This document shows positions 16,725 to 24,140 of a stretch of DNA of 64,000 nucleotides, piece by piece. This DNA comes from an uncultured Hyphomicrobiales bacterium (lineage in GTDB: Bacteria; Pseudomonadota; Alphaproteobacteria; Rhizobiales; Beijerinckiaceae), in contig CAINED010000080.1 in the NCBI GenBank assembly GCA_903847605.1, forward strand, positions 85,574 through 149,573, written 5' to 3'. A program made the translations under genes and the position numbers. The notes beneath the pieces are model-generated. The model was not told the origin of the DNA, searched no databases, and saw only the letters and a list, made by a program, of their open reading frames with translations. The first letter of the stretch is position 1. Every line of letters starts with the position of its first letter.

Positions 16725-18098
16725 ATGTACTGGCGGTGCGAATCCATTGCGAAAGTCGGGCTTTTCGCCCTGTTGCTCGCGATTGCGCCTTTTGGGGTGT
16801 GGGCTCAGTCGCTGCCGGGCAGCGATGCCCAGACGGCGTTTGATGCCGGCGATTACGCGCGCGCGCTCGAACTCTCCCTGCCGCTGGCGCAGAAGGGCGA
16901 TCCGGCCGCCAATTACCGGATCGGGCTGATTCGAGACCGGGGATTGGCCGGACCGGCCGATCCCGTGGATGCCCGGCGCTTTTTGAGAGTGGCGGCGGAA
17001 GCCGGAGATGCGAGGGCGCAGGTGGCGCTGGGCGCAAACTTCGTCAATGCGGAGGGCGAGGCGCGCGACCCGAAGGCCGCACTCGACTGGTTCCGGCAGG
17101 CGGCGGAGGCGGGCGACCGCGAGGGGCAGGCTTGGCTCGGCCATGTCTATCAGAACGGCATCGGCGTCGATCAGGACTATGGCGCCGCGCTCCGCTTCTA
17201 CCGGCTTGCGGCTGCGCAGGGCCATGCCGCCGCGCAGAACAATCTCGGCTATCTCTATCACCACGGCCTTGGCGTCGAGCGCGATCATGTTCAGGCGCTG
17301 CGCTGGTATCTCGGAGCTGCCGATGCAGGCGACGCCGTTGCACGCTTCAATGTCGGCGTGCTCTTCGAGCACGGGCTCGGTGTGAAGCAGAGTTATGCGG
17401 AGGCGCTCAAGCACTACAGGCAGGCGGCGGAGGAGGGACTTGCGCGCGCGCAGGCCGCCGTCGGGAATTTCTACGCCAAGGGTCTCGGCGTCGCCCGCGA
17501 CTTTCCCCAAGCCTTGAAATGGTACACCGCGGCGGCGGAGCAGGGCGATGCTTCCGCCATCAATGGCCTTGCCTCCTTTCACCTTTATGGACTTGGCGTG
17601 AAACGCGATGCTGCCGTCGCCGCCGAACAATATCGCAAGGCCGCCGAACTGGGGCTTGCGGAAGCGCAGAACAATCTCGGCTTCTTCTATCAGCAGGGCA
17701 CGGGCGTGAAGCAGGACTTTGGCGAAGCGCTCAAATGGTATCGCCTCGCAGCCGGGCAAGGTTACGCCATCGCCCATTACAACATCGCAGTCCTCTTCAT
17801 GCGCGGGCAAGGCGTGAAGCGCGATGTGGGCGAAGCGCTCAAATGGTATCGCTCGTCGGCGGCGCTCGGCCATTTCGCCGCGCAATATGCGCTCAGCGGC
17901 ATTTACGCGGAGGGGCAGGGCGTAGCGAAAGATTTGCCGAAGGCGAAGATGTGGGCGGAAATCGCGATGCGCAGCGGCTTTGACGCTGCCAAAGCCCGCC
18001 ACGACGCGATCATCGCGCAGATGAATCCTGCGCAATTGGAACGCTCGCAAAAGCTCGTGCAGAAATGCATCGAGAGCGAGTTGAAGGAGTGCGGGTAA
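16725..18098 (+). CDS. Secreted Sel1-repeat protein
   Basis: A signal peptide (hydrophobic run GLFALLLAIAPFGVW, cleavage near VWAQS) is followed by about ten Sel1-like 36-residue repeats covering nearly all of the 457 residues. Typical units are AAQNNLGYLYHHGLGVERD, AQNNLGFFYQQGTGVKQD and AQYALSGIYAEGQGVAKD. Sel1 repeats form an alpha-solenoid used in protein-protein contacts. In Rhizobiales such exported proteins are often tied to exopolysaccharide production or envelope signalling (family knowledge; the specific role is not visible here). It is divergent from the ABC transporter across about 200 bases and followed by tRNA-Val on the opposite strand. Confidence 0.88.
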   Translation: MYWRCESIAKVGLFALLLAIAPFGVWAQSLPGSDAQTAFDAGDYARALELSLPLAQKGDPAANYRIGLIRDRGLAGPADPVDARRFLRVAAEAGDARAQVALGANFVNAEGEARDPKAALDWFRQAAEAGDREGQAWLGHVYQNGIGVDQDYGAALRFYRLAAAQGHAAAQNNLGYLYHHGLGVERDHVQALRWYLGAADAGDAVARFNVGVLFEHGLGVKQSYAEALKHYRQAAEEGLARAQAAVGNFYAKGLGVARDFPQALKWYTAAAEQGDASAINGLASFHLYGLGVKRDAAVAAEQYRKAAELGLAEAQNNLGFFYQQGTGVKQDFGEALKWYRLAAGQGYAIAHYNIAVLFMRGQGVKRDVGEALKWYRSSAALGHFAAQYALSGIYAEGQGVAKDLPKAKMWAEIAMRSGFDAAKARHDAIIAQMNPAQLERSQKLVQKCIESELKECG

Positions 18099-18107
18099 GC
18101 GCTGGAA

Positions 18108-18182
18108 TGGTGGGCGCGACAGGGATTGAACCTGTGACCCCTCCCGTGTGAAGGGAGTGCTCTCCCGCTGAGCTACGCGCCC
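18108..18182 (-). tRNA. tRNA-Val (anticodon CAC)
   Basis: Read on the minus strand this folds as a full cloverleaf. The acceptor stem is GGGCGCG/CGCGCCC, the D-arm contains TAGCTCAGCGGGAGAGCA, and the anticodon stem CTCCC/GGGAG encloses TTCACAC (anticodon CAC, valine). The T-arm contains GGTTCAATCC. The discriminator is A and the 3' CCA is encoded in the DNA (plus-strand TGG at 18108-18110). The length is 75 bases including CCA. No integrase or duplicated tRNA end is seen, so there is no evidence that it serves as an insertion site here. Confidence 0.97.
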
Positions 18183-18458
18183 GGGGCGTCGACCGCCGGA
18201 AGCGCCGTATATCCCGGCAGTCCCCCTGCAAGTCAAGCCGCCCCTGCAAATCGGCGCATATTCCCTGCTTGCCCGGAAGGCCCGCAAAGCGCTGCATTCC
18301 CCCGGGTTTCCGTCGGCATGGCTGACGGAAAAATTTAGCGTCAGTGGTTTCTGAACGGAAGCGGCGAAAATCCCGGCAAATTCTCCAAATCCTGAAAAAT
18401 GAGGCGATTAGTCAGCGCTTTACCCAGGGGCAGTGTGACAGATGCCTAACGCGCATTA

Positions 18459-18500
18459 ACGTTCGAACGTGGGCCGAAGCGTAATTTCGTTAGGAATTAC
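18459..18500. repeat. Palindromes upstream of the TadG-like gene
   Basis: The 396 bases between tRNA-Val and the TadG-like gene hold no gene. A perfect 12-bp palindrome, ACGTTCGAACGT, is at 18459-18470. An inverted repeat, GTAATT-8-AATTAC, is at 18481-18500. A 7-bp stem (TTCCGTC/GACGGAA) lies further up, near 18318-18342. The two proximal ones are 80-120 bases ahead of the start codon, a position fitting a regulator site or promoter region, but no regulator is identified. Confidence 0.4.
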
Positions 18501-18578
18501 AGGATTATAAAGATCGGCAGCGAGTTTGGATAAAATGCCGCGAAAGCCCGTGGTGATCCAGATTCCGGGAGCCGTACC

Positions 18579-19826
18579 ATGCAGTCGCCCAGACAGCCGG
18601 AAGGAAGCAGCTTCATTTCCCGCACACGCACGACCTTGCGCCGCTTCGCGCGCTGCGAGGGTGGCAATGTCGCGATGATGCTGGGCCTCGCGACCATCGG
18701 CATCATGGGCGCGACAGGCCTCGCCGTCGATTTCACCCGTCAGAGCAATGCCAGCTCCGCCCTGCAATCGGCAGTGGACAGCGTGGCGCTTGGCGTCGCC
18801 AAGGAAATCGACACGCTGAACGCCGCGCAACTATCGGCGCGCGCAGAAGCTATTTTTGCCGCGATCACCGCCAGCGGTCCGCTTGCGGGCTTGCCGATCT
18901 CGGCGGTCTATACCACCTCGCCGTCGAAGTCGTTGCGGGTCACCGTCAATTCCACGATGCCATCGATGTTCGGCGGACTCTTTGGCATCGGCAATCTGCC
19001 GCTGAATGCGCAGGCGGTGATTCCAATTTCCACCAAGCCGGCAGAAATCGCGCTCGTCATGGACAATACCGGCTCGATGAGCGGCCGGAGCAAGATGACC
19101 GAACTGAAAAAGGCCGCGACCAATCTCGTCAACGCCATGCAGACGGCTTCAACCACAAGCGCCAACGAGATCAAGATTTCGCTCGTGCCGTTTGGGAAAG
19201 AAGTAAATATCGGAGCCGGCGCTGCATCGCAGCCGTGGATCGACTGGTCCAGCTATTCTGGCCGCAAGTCGGACTGGGAAGGGTGTGTGGCGGATCGCGA
19301 CCAGCCGAACGATACCAATGCGAGCAAGCCGACCGACGACAGCGACACATGGTATCCTGCCAAGTCGAATTGCGGCCTCGCGCCGATCATGCCGATGACG
19401 ACCGACTGGAGCGCGCTGAAAACCCGCATCGGCGAAATGAAGCCTTCCGGCACGACGAACCTGACCATCGGCCTTGCCTGGGGCTTCAACATGATGACGC
19501 CCGGCGCGCCGCTCTCGACCGCCAGCGCGACACCGGAAAAGTACAATCACTACATGATCCTGCTGACGGACGGCGTGAACACGCAGAATCGCTGGACTTC
19601 AAGTTCGGTCTCCATCGACGCACGCACTCTGGAAGCCTGTTCCAAGGTCAAGGCGGCGGGCATCCAGCTCTTCACCGTGCGCGTGATCGACGGCAACGCC
19701 AATCTCCTGAGAACCTGCGCCAGCTCGCCGGACATGTTCTACGACGTCAGTGACGCCTCGCAGCTTTCCGCGGTCTTCGACAAGATCGGCACTGCCGTGA
19801 AAAACGCGCTGTACCTCCAGCGCTGA
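18579..19826 (+). CDS. TadG-like pilus/envelope protein with von Willebrand A domain
   Basis: The N-terminal segment (RFARCEGGNVAMMLGLATIG, then MGATGLAVDFTRQSNASSAL) is the typical TadE/TadG start: a short basic leader, one membrane helix and a pseudopilin-like region. A von Willebrand type A domain begins near residue 150 with a metal-site motif, IALVMDNTGSMSGRSKM (D-x-T-x-S). It continues through LLTDGVNTQNRW and ends with VSDASQLSAVFDKIG. In Tad systems such proteins act at the cell surface. No other tad genes are in the window, so this is an orphan copy. Its length is 415 residues. A terminator follows directly. Confidence 0.85.
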   Translation: MQSPRQPEGSSFISRTRTTLRRFARCEGGNVAMMLGLATIGIMGATGLAVDFTRQSNASSALQSAVDSVALGVAKEIDTLNAAQLSARAEAIFAAITASGPLAGLPISAVYTTSPSKSLRVTVNSTMPSMFGGLFGIGNLPLNAQAVIPISTKPAEIALVMDNTGSMSGRSKMTELKKAATNLVNAMQTASTTSANEIKISLVPFGKEVNIGAGAASQPWIDWSSYSGRKSDWEGCVADRDQPNDTNASKPTDDSDTWYPAKSNCGLAPIMPMTTDWSALKTRIGEMKPSGTTNLTIGLAWGFNMMTPGAPLSTASATPEKYNHYMILLTDGVNTQNRWTSSSVSIDARTLEACSKVKAAGIQLFTVRVIDGNANLLRTCASSPDMFYDVSDASQLSAVFDKIGTAVKNALYLQR

Positions 19827-19848
19827 GTAATTGCTGGCTCCCAGCTCG

Positions 19849-19876
19849 AAGGCGGCGTCGCAAGCGCCGCCTTTTC
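19849..19876 (+). terminator. Rho-independent terminator after the TadG-like gene
   Basis: The stem GGCGGCG/CGCCGCC with a 7-nt loop is extended by an AA/TT pair and followed by TTTT. It sits 23 bases after the stop and separates the TadG-like gene from the TetR unit. Confidence 0.75.
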
Positions 19877-19935
19877 CATTTTCGGGCGCATTCTGCGAAT
19901 GGACGCCAAAAGTAAGCGTAACGGGAACATTTGCC

Positions 19936-19964
19936 TTGCATAAATACCAACTGGTTGGTATGTA
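19936..19964 (+). promoter_or_regulatory. Promoter with embedded TetR operator
   Basis: An 8-2-8 inverted repeat, ATACCAAC-TG-GTTGGTAT, spans 19944-19961. It lies between a plausible -35 box TTGCAT (19936-19941) and a -10 box TATGTA (19959-19964) spaced 17 bases apart, and overlaps the -10 by three bases. The TetR start codon is 20 bases after the -10. A TetR dimer bound here would block RNA polymerase, so the regulator probably represses itself and the genes behind it. Only one copy was noticed in the window. Confidence 0.7.
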
Positions 19965-19984
19965 GAAAGCATTGGAGATTGCAA

Positions 19985-20605
19985 ATGCCCCCCAAGGACC
20001 ACGGCACGGCCCGGCAGAAAATTCTCGACGCGGCGCTGCATCTGATCCGCGCTCAGGGATTTTCGGCCACCTCGGTGGACGAACTTTGCGCCGCCGCGGG
20101 CGTTACCAAGGGAGCCTTTTTCCATCACTTTCACAGCAAGGAGGATCTCGGCGTGGCCGCCGCCGCCTATTTCTCCGCTTTCGCTGACAAGATTTTCGCC
20201 GAGGCGCCGTATCGCGCGCGCAAAAGTCCGCTCGATCGGCTGCTGGGCTATGTCGATTTCCGCAAGGCGATCCTGCAGGGCGAACTGCCCAATTTCACCT
20301 GTCTTGTCGGCACGATGGTTCAGGAAGCCTACGACTCTCATCCGGCCATCCGCGAAGCCTGCAACCGCTCGATCAGCGATCACGCCGCCATGGTTGAGCA
20401 GGATATCGCTCTGGCCATTGAAGAGCGTGGCCTGAAGCCGGAATGGAGCTCGCAAAGCCTCGCCCTTCACACGCAGGCTGTTCTGCAGGGCGCGTTCGTT
20501 CTCGCCAAGGCGAAACACGGCGCGGACGTCGCCGCATCAAGCCTCGATCATCTGCGCCGCTACATCGAACTGCTGTTCGGCGTGAAACAGTCCCAAGCCA
20601 CTTAA
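19985..20605 (+). CDS. TetR/AcrR-family transcriptional regulator
   Basis: DNA-binding repressor of 206 residues. The N-terminal helix-turn-helix is clear: ARQKILDAALHLIRAQGFSA, then TSVDELCAAAGVTKGAFFHH and FHSKEDLGVAAAAY. The C-terminal ligand domain (about 60-206) contains GELPNFTCLVGTMVQEAYDS, reminiscent of a TetR C-terminal family seen in AefR-like regulators. ATG 19985 has GGAGATT upstream; an ATG at 19931 is upstream of the promoter and is rejected. An operator palindrome lies in its promoter. The VOC gene starts 20 bases after its stop, so it is the first gene of the cassette it probably controls. The inducer is unknown. Confidence 0.9.
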   Translation: MPPKDHGTARQKILDAALHLIRAQGFSATSVDELCAAAGVTKGAFFHHFHSKEDLGVAAAAYFSAFADKIFAEAPYRARKSPLDRLLGYVDFRKAILQGELPNFTCLVGTMVQEAYDSHPAIREACNRSISDHAAMVEQDIALAIEERGLKPEWSSQSLALHTQAVLQGAFVLAKAKHGADVAASSLDHLRRYIELLFGVKQSQAT

Positions 20606-20625
20606 TCAAGAGAGAAGGACAGGCC

Positions 20626-21099
20626 ATGACCGCGTCTGAAAATAAAGCGATGCCGGAACATACACAAACGGTGACGGCGCATCTTGTCATCGCGGATGCT
20701 GCAAAAGCCATCGACTTTTATAAAAGAGCGTTCGGCGCCGAGCAGATGTTTCTGCTCGACGGGCCCGGCGGCAAGGTGATGCACGCCTGTCTGCGCATCG
20801 GAAATTCCAACGTGTTTCTCGCCGACGAATTTCCGGACTGGGGTTCGGTAGGCCCGCTTGCGCGTGGCGGGACGACAGTGTCGATGCATATCTACGCGGA
20901 GAATCCCGACGCGATATTCGACAAGGCTGTTGCAGCCGGCGCGAAACCGGTCATGCCCATGGGGGACGCCTTCTGGGGCGATCGCTACGGACAGGTGGAA
21001 GATCCCTTTGGCCATCGTTGGGCCATCGCCTTTCATCAACGCGACGTTTCCGTCGAGGAAATGCGCGAAGCGATGAAAAACATGCCCGAATGCGCGTGA
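20626..21099 (+). CDS. VOC-family protein (PhnB/glyoxalase-like)
   Basis: 157 residues with the VOC beta-alpha-beta-beta-beta fold. The start VTAHLVIADAAKAIDFYKRA is followed by FGAEQMFLLDGPGGKVMHAC, FLADEFPDWG and the second half YGQVEDPFGHRWAIAFH, whose His and acidic residues are at positions used for metal binding in the family. Close relatives are annotated as PhnB-like or bleomycin-resistance-like; the true substrate is rarely known. The ribosome site AGAGAAGGA precedes ATG 20626. Second gene of the TetR cassette. Confidence 0.88.
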   Translation: MTASENKAMPEHTQTVTAHLVIADAAKAIDFYKRAFGAEQMFLLDGPGGKVMHACLRIGNSNVFLADEFPDWGSVGPLARGGTTVSMHIYAENPDAIFDKAVAAGAKPVMPMGDAFWGDRYGQVEDPFGHRWAIAFHQRDVSVEEMREAMKNMPECA

Positions 21100-21147
21100 A
21101 GCGCTTTCGTACATCCCTGCAAAATTTTAGCTCAAGGAGAAAGCGCC

Positions 21148-21633
21148 ATGCAGACGCCCGCTGCAACGCCAAATGAACTGTCCTTTACCCGCACTCTCGA
21201 CGCGCCGCGCGAAAAGATTTTTCGCTGCTGGACCGAACCGGAACTGCTCAAGCCGTGGTTTTGTCCAAAACCGTGGAGCGTGTCGCATGCGGAGATCGAT
21301 GCGCGCACCGGTGGCTCCTCCTACATCGTGATGAACGGGCCCAATGGCGAAGTAGCGCCCAATCATGGCATTTATCTTGAAATTGTGGCGAACGAGAAGA
21401 TCGTTTTCTCCAACGTCTTCACGGCGGGATGGAAGCCTCAGGCCATCGCCAATCCGGGATTTTTGTTCGTCGGCCTTATCGAACTCGCCGATGCCGGTGA
21501 GGGCAAGACGCGTTACACCGCAACCGTGCGCCACTTCAATGAAGAGGATTGCAAGGCGCACGAGCAGATGGGCTTTTATGAAGGCTGGGGCAAGGCGACA
21601 GACCAGCTCGTCGAATTCGCACAGACGATCTGA
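21148..21633 (+). CDS. SRPBCC/AHSA1-type polyketide-cyclase-like protein
   Basis: 161 residues of the Aha1/SRPBCC hydrophobic-pocket family: LSFTRTLDAPREKIFRCWTE, PELLKPWFCPKPW, FTAGWKPQ and YTATVRHFNEEDCKAHEQMG lead to the C-terminal helix FYEGWGKATDQLVEFAQ. Members bind hydrophobic ligands; those beside small VOC genes have no firmly assigned role. AAGGAGAAAGCGCC before ATG 21148 is a strong ribosome site. Third gene of the TetR cassette, with 48 bases after the VOC gene. Confidence 0.88.
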   Translation: MQTPAATPNELSFTRTLDAPREKIFRCWTEPELLKPWFCPKPWSVSHAEIDARTGGSSYIVMNGPNGEVAPNHGIYLEIVANEKIVFSNVFTAGWKPQAIANPGFLFVGLIELADAGEGKTRYTATVRHFNEEDCKAHEQMGFYEGWGKATDQLVEFAQTI

Positions 21634-21645
21634 CGGGAGGCCCTC

Positions 21646-22179
21646 ATGCTGAAGTTCCTGATGTGGACCGCTGTTATCGTCGCTGTGGGCATCGGCGGCG
21701 TCCTTGTCTATGCCTCGACGTTGCCAGACGAATTCCGCATCTCGCGCACGGTGCGTGTCAACGCGCCGGCGGAACGCATCTTTCCGCTGATCGACGATCT
21801 CAAAGCATTCAACACATGGAATCCATTTCTGAAAATGGATCCCGACAGCAAGCTCGATTATGCGGCGATCACGGCAGGCAGGGGCGCATCCTACACTTTT
21901 GCCGGCGGCAAGGCGGGCACAGGGCGCATCGAATTGACCGATGATGCAAGACCATCGCGTGTCGATATGATGCTGCACATGGAAAAGCCGATGGAAGCGC
22001 ACAACCGCATCGTATTCGACCTGCAACCGCGAGAGAATGGCACTGATGTGTCGTGGACGATGTCAGGTTCGCGTCCCTTCATCGGCAAGGTTTTCGACGC
22101 CGTCATCGGCATGGAACGAATGGTCGGAAAGCCCTTCGAGCAGGGCCTGTCGGATCTCAAGGCGCTGGCAGAGAAATAA
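21646..22179 (+). CDS. Membrane-anchored SRPBCC-family protein
   Basis: 177 residues. A single N-terminal hydrophobic helix (LKFLMWTAVIVAVGIGGVLV) is followed by an SRPBCC domain: FRISRTVRVNAPAERIFPLI, DDLKAFNTWNPFLKMD, then YTFAGGKAGTGRIELTDD and VSWTMSGSRPFIGKVFDAV. Such proteins are thought to bind lipids or other hydrophobic ligands on the periplasmic side. It starts 12 bases after the preceding stop with GGGAGG upstream. Fourth gene of the TetR cassette. The two SRPBCC members differ in topology, one soluble and one anchored. Confidence 0.87.
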   Translation: MLKFLMWTAVIVAVGIGGVLVYASTLPDEFRISRTVRVNAPAERIFPLIDDLKAFNTWNPFLKMDPDSKLDYAAITAGRGASYTFAGGKAGTGRIELTDDARPSRVDMMLHMEKPMEAHNRIVFDLQPRENGTDVSWTMSGSRPFIGKVFDAVIGMERMVGKPFEQGLSDLKALAEK

Positions 22180-22205
22180 CACGTATCATGGCAAGGAGAG
22201 CGCAC

Positions 22206-22613
22206 ATGTCGCGCATGATGTTCGTCAATCTTCCCGTCAAGGATCTTGATAGGTCCATGGCTTTCTTCAAGGCTCTCGGATTCGAGTTCAACCCGCAATT
22301 CACCGACGAGACCGCCGCCTGCATGATCGTGTCGGACACCAGTTTCGCGATGCTGCTCACGCATCCGAAATTTGCGAAATTCACGCCCAAGCCCGTGGCC
22401 GACGCGAAAGCCGCAACTGAAGTACTGACGGCGATATCTTTCGAAAGCCGCGAGAAGGTTGATGCGATCGTTGACGCCGCTGTGAAGGCCGGCGGTCGAG
22501 AGTTCCGCGAACCCGAGGATCACGGGTTCATGTATCAACGCTCCATCGAGGATCTCGACGGCCACATCTGGGAAGTGTTCTGGTTCAATCCCGATGCTGT
22601 CGCGGCTGCGTGA
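22206..22613 (+). CDS. VOC-family glyoxalase-like protein
   Basis: 135 residues: MFVNLPVKDLDRSMAFFKAL, GFEFNPQFTDETAACMIVSD, then a second half ending DHGFMYQRSIEDLDGHIWEV with a conserved-type DLDGHIWE metal and substrate strand. It matches the lactoylglutathione-lyase-like group often annotated as glyoxalase/bleomycin resistance protein, but glyoxalase I activity is not implied. ATG 22206 follows AAGGAGAGC; the frame is open upstream inside the previous gene, but a start there is unlikely. Fifth gene of the TetR cassette. Confidence 0.87.
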   Translation: MSRMMFVNLPVKDLDRSMAFFKALGFEFNPQFTDETAACMIVSDTSFAMLLTHPKFAKFTPKPVADAKAATEVLTAISFESREKVDAIVDAAVKAGGREFREPEDHGFMYQRSIEDLDGHIWEVFWFNPDAVAAA

Positions 22614-22624
22614 GGAGGAATGAG

Positions 22625-23107
22625 ATGCCTGACATATCCCGCATTGCAACGCATCTTTGGTTCCGCGGCGACGCGAAAGAAGCGGCGGATTTCTACGTGT
22701 CTCTCATTCCGGATTCGCGGATCGTGGACTGTTTCACCTTCCATAATGCTGGCCCGGACCAGAACTCTTCCTATACGTCCGTGACATTCGACCTGGCAGG
22801 GCAACGCTACATGGGGCTGGACAAATGTCCTGTCGATCTGAACTTCGCAACGTCGATATCGGTGATCTGTGAAACCCAAAGCGAGATCGACCGTTTGTGG
22901 AATGGGCTGCTCGACGGCGGTGCGCCGCAGCAATGCGGCTGGTTGACGGATAAATATGGACTGAGCTGGCAAATCGTGCCGTCGATCTTGCCAGGGTTGT
23001 TCCGCGACAACAGCGAGAGCGGCCGCAGGGCCATGGATGCGATGTTGTCGATGGTGAAGCTGGATATAGCAGCGCTTCAGGCAGCCTACGACGGCATAAG
23101 AGACTAA
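22625..23107 (+). CDS. VOC-family protein (PhnB-like, 3-demethylubiquinone methyltransferase-type fold)
   Basis: 160 residues: ISRIATHLWFRGDAKEAADF, YVSLIPDSRIVDCF, YTSVTFDLAGQRYMGLD and WNGLLDGGAPQQCGWLTDKY then GLSWQIVPS. The GLSWQIVP end is the signature of the PhnB-like group named after 3-demethylubiquinone-9 3-methyltransferase, although no SAM-binding domain is present and methyltransferase activity should not be assumed. Start ATG 22625 with GAGGAATG upstream. Sixth gene of the cassette. Confidence 0.88.
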   Translation: MPDISRIATHLWFRGDAKEAADFYVSLIPDSRIVDCFTFHNAGPDQNSSYTSVTFDLAGQRYMGLDKCPVDLNFATSISVICETQSEIDRLWNGLLDGGAPQQCGWLTDKYGLSWQIVPSILPGLFRDNSESGRRAMDAMLSMVKLDIAALQAAYDGIRD

Positions 23108-23121
23108 TAAGGAGACGGCAG

Positions 23122-23469
23122 ATGAATTACGTTGATGGATTTGTTCTGGCTGTGCCAAACGACAAGCGTGATGATTATAAAAAGCTGGCCGAGACGGCTG
23201 CCGCCATATTCAAGGAATATGGCGCTATATCCGTGGTGGAGTGCTGGGCGGACGATGTGCCCGATGGCAAGCTCACGTCCTTCCCTATGGCAGTGAAGAA
23301 GGAAGACAACGAGAGCGTCGTCTTTTCGTGGATCGCCTGGCCCTCGAAATCCGTGCGGAACGAAGGCATGAAGAAATCCATGGAAGATCCACGCATGAAG
23401 CCTGATAACATGCCGTTCGATGGCAAGCGCATGATCTACGGCGGCTTCGAAGTGCTGGTTTATTCGTGA
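23122..23469 (+). CDS. DUF1428-family protein
   Basis: 115 residues matching the DUF1428 (YbaA-like) pattern: MNYVDGFVLAVPNDKRDDYK, AETAAAIFKEYGAISVVECW, DDVPDGKLTSFP and SWIAWPSKSVRNEG, ending MPFDGKRMIYGGFEVLV. This is a small ferredoxin-like alpha+beta fold of unknown function. It is preceded by AAGGAGAC and lies 14 bases after the previous gene, as the last member of the TetR cassette. It converges on the next gene with an 8-base gap. Confidence 0.9.
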   Translation: MNYVDGFVLAVPNDKRDDYKKLAETAAAIFKEYGAISVVECWADDVPDGKLTSFPMAVKKEDNESVVFSWIAWPSKSVRNEGMKKSMEDPRMKPDNMPFDGKRMIYGGFEVLVYS

Positions 23470-23476
23470 GTCGCCG

Positions 23477-23749
23477 TCAGAACGACGACTCTACAATCCG
23501 GCAACCCGGCCGCCCCATGCGGCGGCATTCGTTCAACGCGTTGCGCTGGCTGTCGGCCATCGTGCGTGCGCCATGCCACCATCCGCATGTTCCATAACTC
23601 GTGATCGCGAAGGCCTTCGGGCCGTTCGCCGACAGATATTGGCGATAGACGATCTGGCACGAGTGAGAGAGGGATTGCGCGGACGCTTCCTGAACGGTTC
23701 CGACTAGGGCTGTGCCCAATACGAATGCTCCTACAATCCTTTTCATCAT
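23477..23749 (-). CDS. Small secreted cysteine-containing protein (DUF4189-like)
   Basis: 90 residues with a clear signal peptide (MMKRIVGAFVLGTALVG, cleavage near ASAQS). The mature part has four cysteines (SHSCQ, YGTCGWW, LNECRRMG, PGCRIVESS) and a repeat-like AITSYGTCGWWHGARTMADS. The spacing resembles DUF4189-type exported proteins, but this is a by-eye resemblance. ATG 23749 is preceded by GAAGGGAGAGC. The function is unknown; two disulphides in the periplasm are likely. Confidence 0.65.
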   Translation of the reverse strand: MMKRIVGAFVLGTALVGTVQEASAQSLSHSCQIVYRQYLSANGPKAFAITSYGTCGWWHGARTMADSQRNALNECRRMGRPGCRIVESSF

Positions 23750-23801
23750 GCTCTCCCTTCCTTGGTGACAAAGCAACGATACAGTTTCAGCGGAAACTTG
23801 A

Positions 23802-24140
23802 CTACTGCGCTTTAGACGATCCGAGGTGCTTTCCCGCCCGCAGCTCGATGAGGGCCACAAGCTCGGGGTCCATGAATTGATACTTGTCGGGGATGTCGAG
23901 GCAAACGATCCGCTTGCCATTGAGGCGACGTCCAAATTCCCGTTGCAGCTTCGCGCGATGGCGCTTTTCCATCACGAAGACGATGTCGGCCCATTGGACC
24001 TGTTCGGCGGAAAGCCTGGTCTCGGCGTCGTCCGCCAGTCCGGCGGAGTCGGTCTCCATGTCATTCCGATCCGCGAAAACGGCTTCCGCCGTAGGGCTGC
24101 GCCACCGGTTGCGGCTGCAAATGAAAAGTGCGCGGATCAA
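23802..24140 (-). CDS. Low-molecular-weight protein-tyrosine-phosphatase-like protein
   Basis: 112 residues beginning IRALFICSRNRWRSPTAEAV. This is the P-loop CxxxxxR of LMW phosphotyrosine phosphatases in the variant CSRNRWRS, not the usual CxxNxCRS. VQWADIVFVMEKRHRAKLQ and VCLDIPDKYQFMDPEL follow; DIPD replaces the usual catalytic DPY loop. It belongs to a short subgroup of this fold. The likely start is TTG at 24140, overlapping the TGA of the phosphoglycolate phosphatase gene as TTGA, so translation is coupled. The substrate is unknown. Confidence 0.78.
   Translation of the reverse strand: MIRALFICSRNRWRSPTAEAVFADRNDMETDSAGLADDAETRLSAEQVQWADIVFVMEKRHRAKLQREFGRRLNGKRIVCLDIPDKYQFMDPELVALIELRAGKHLGSSKAQ

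Noticed and set aside
16677..18287. 536-codon minus-strand open frame antisense to the Sel1 gene
   Set aside because: It runs through a tRNA gene and mirrors the Sel1 repeats; the Sel1 frame has a signal peptide and family repeats, so this is a GC-driven shadow.
18597..18611. CCGGAAGGAAGCAGC, identical to the conserved apical part of bacterial SRP RNA
   Set aside because: It lies inside the first codons of the TadG-like gene, and the flanks do not form the long SRP helix. Treated as chance.
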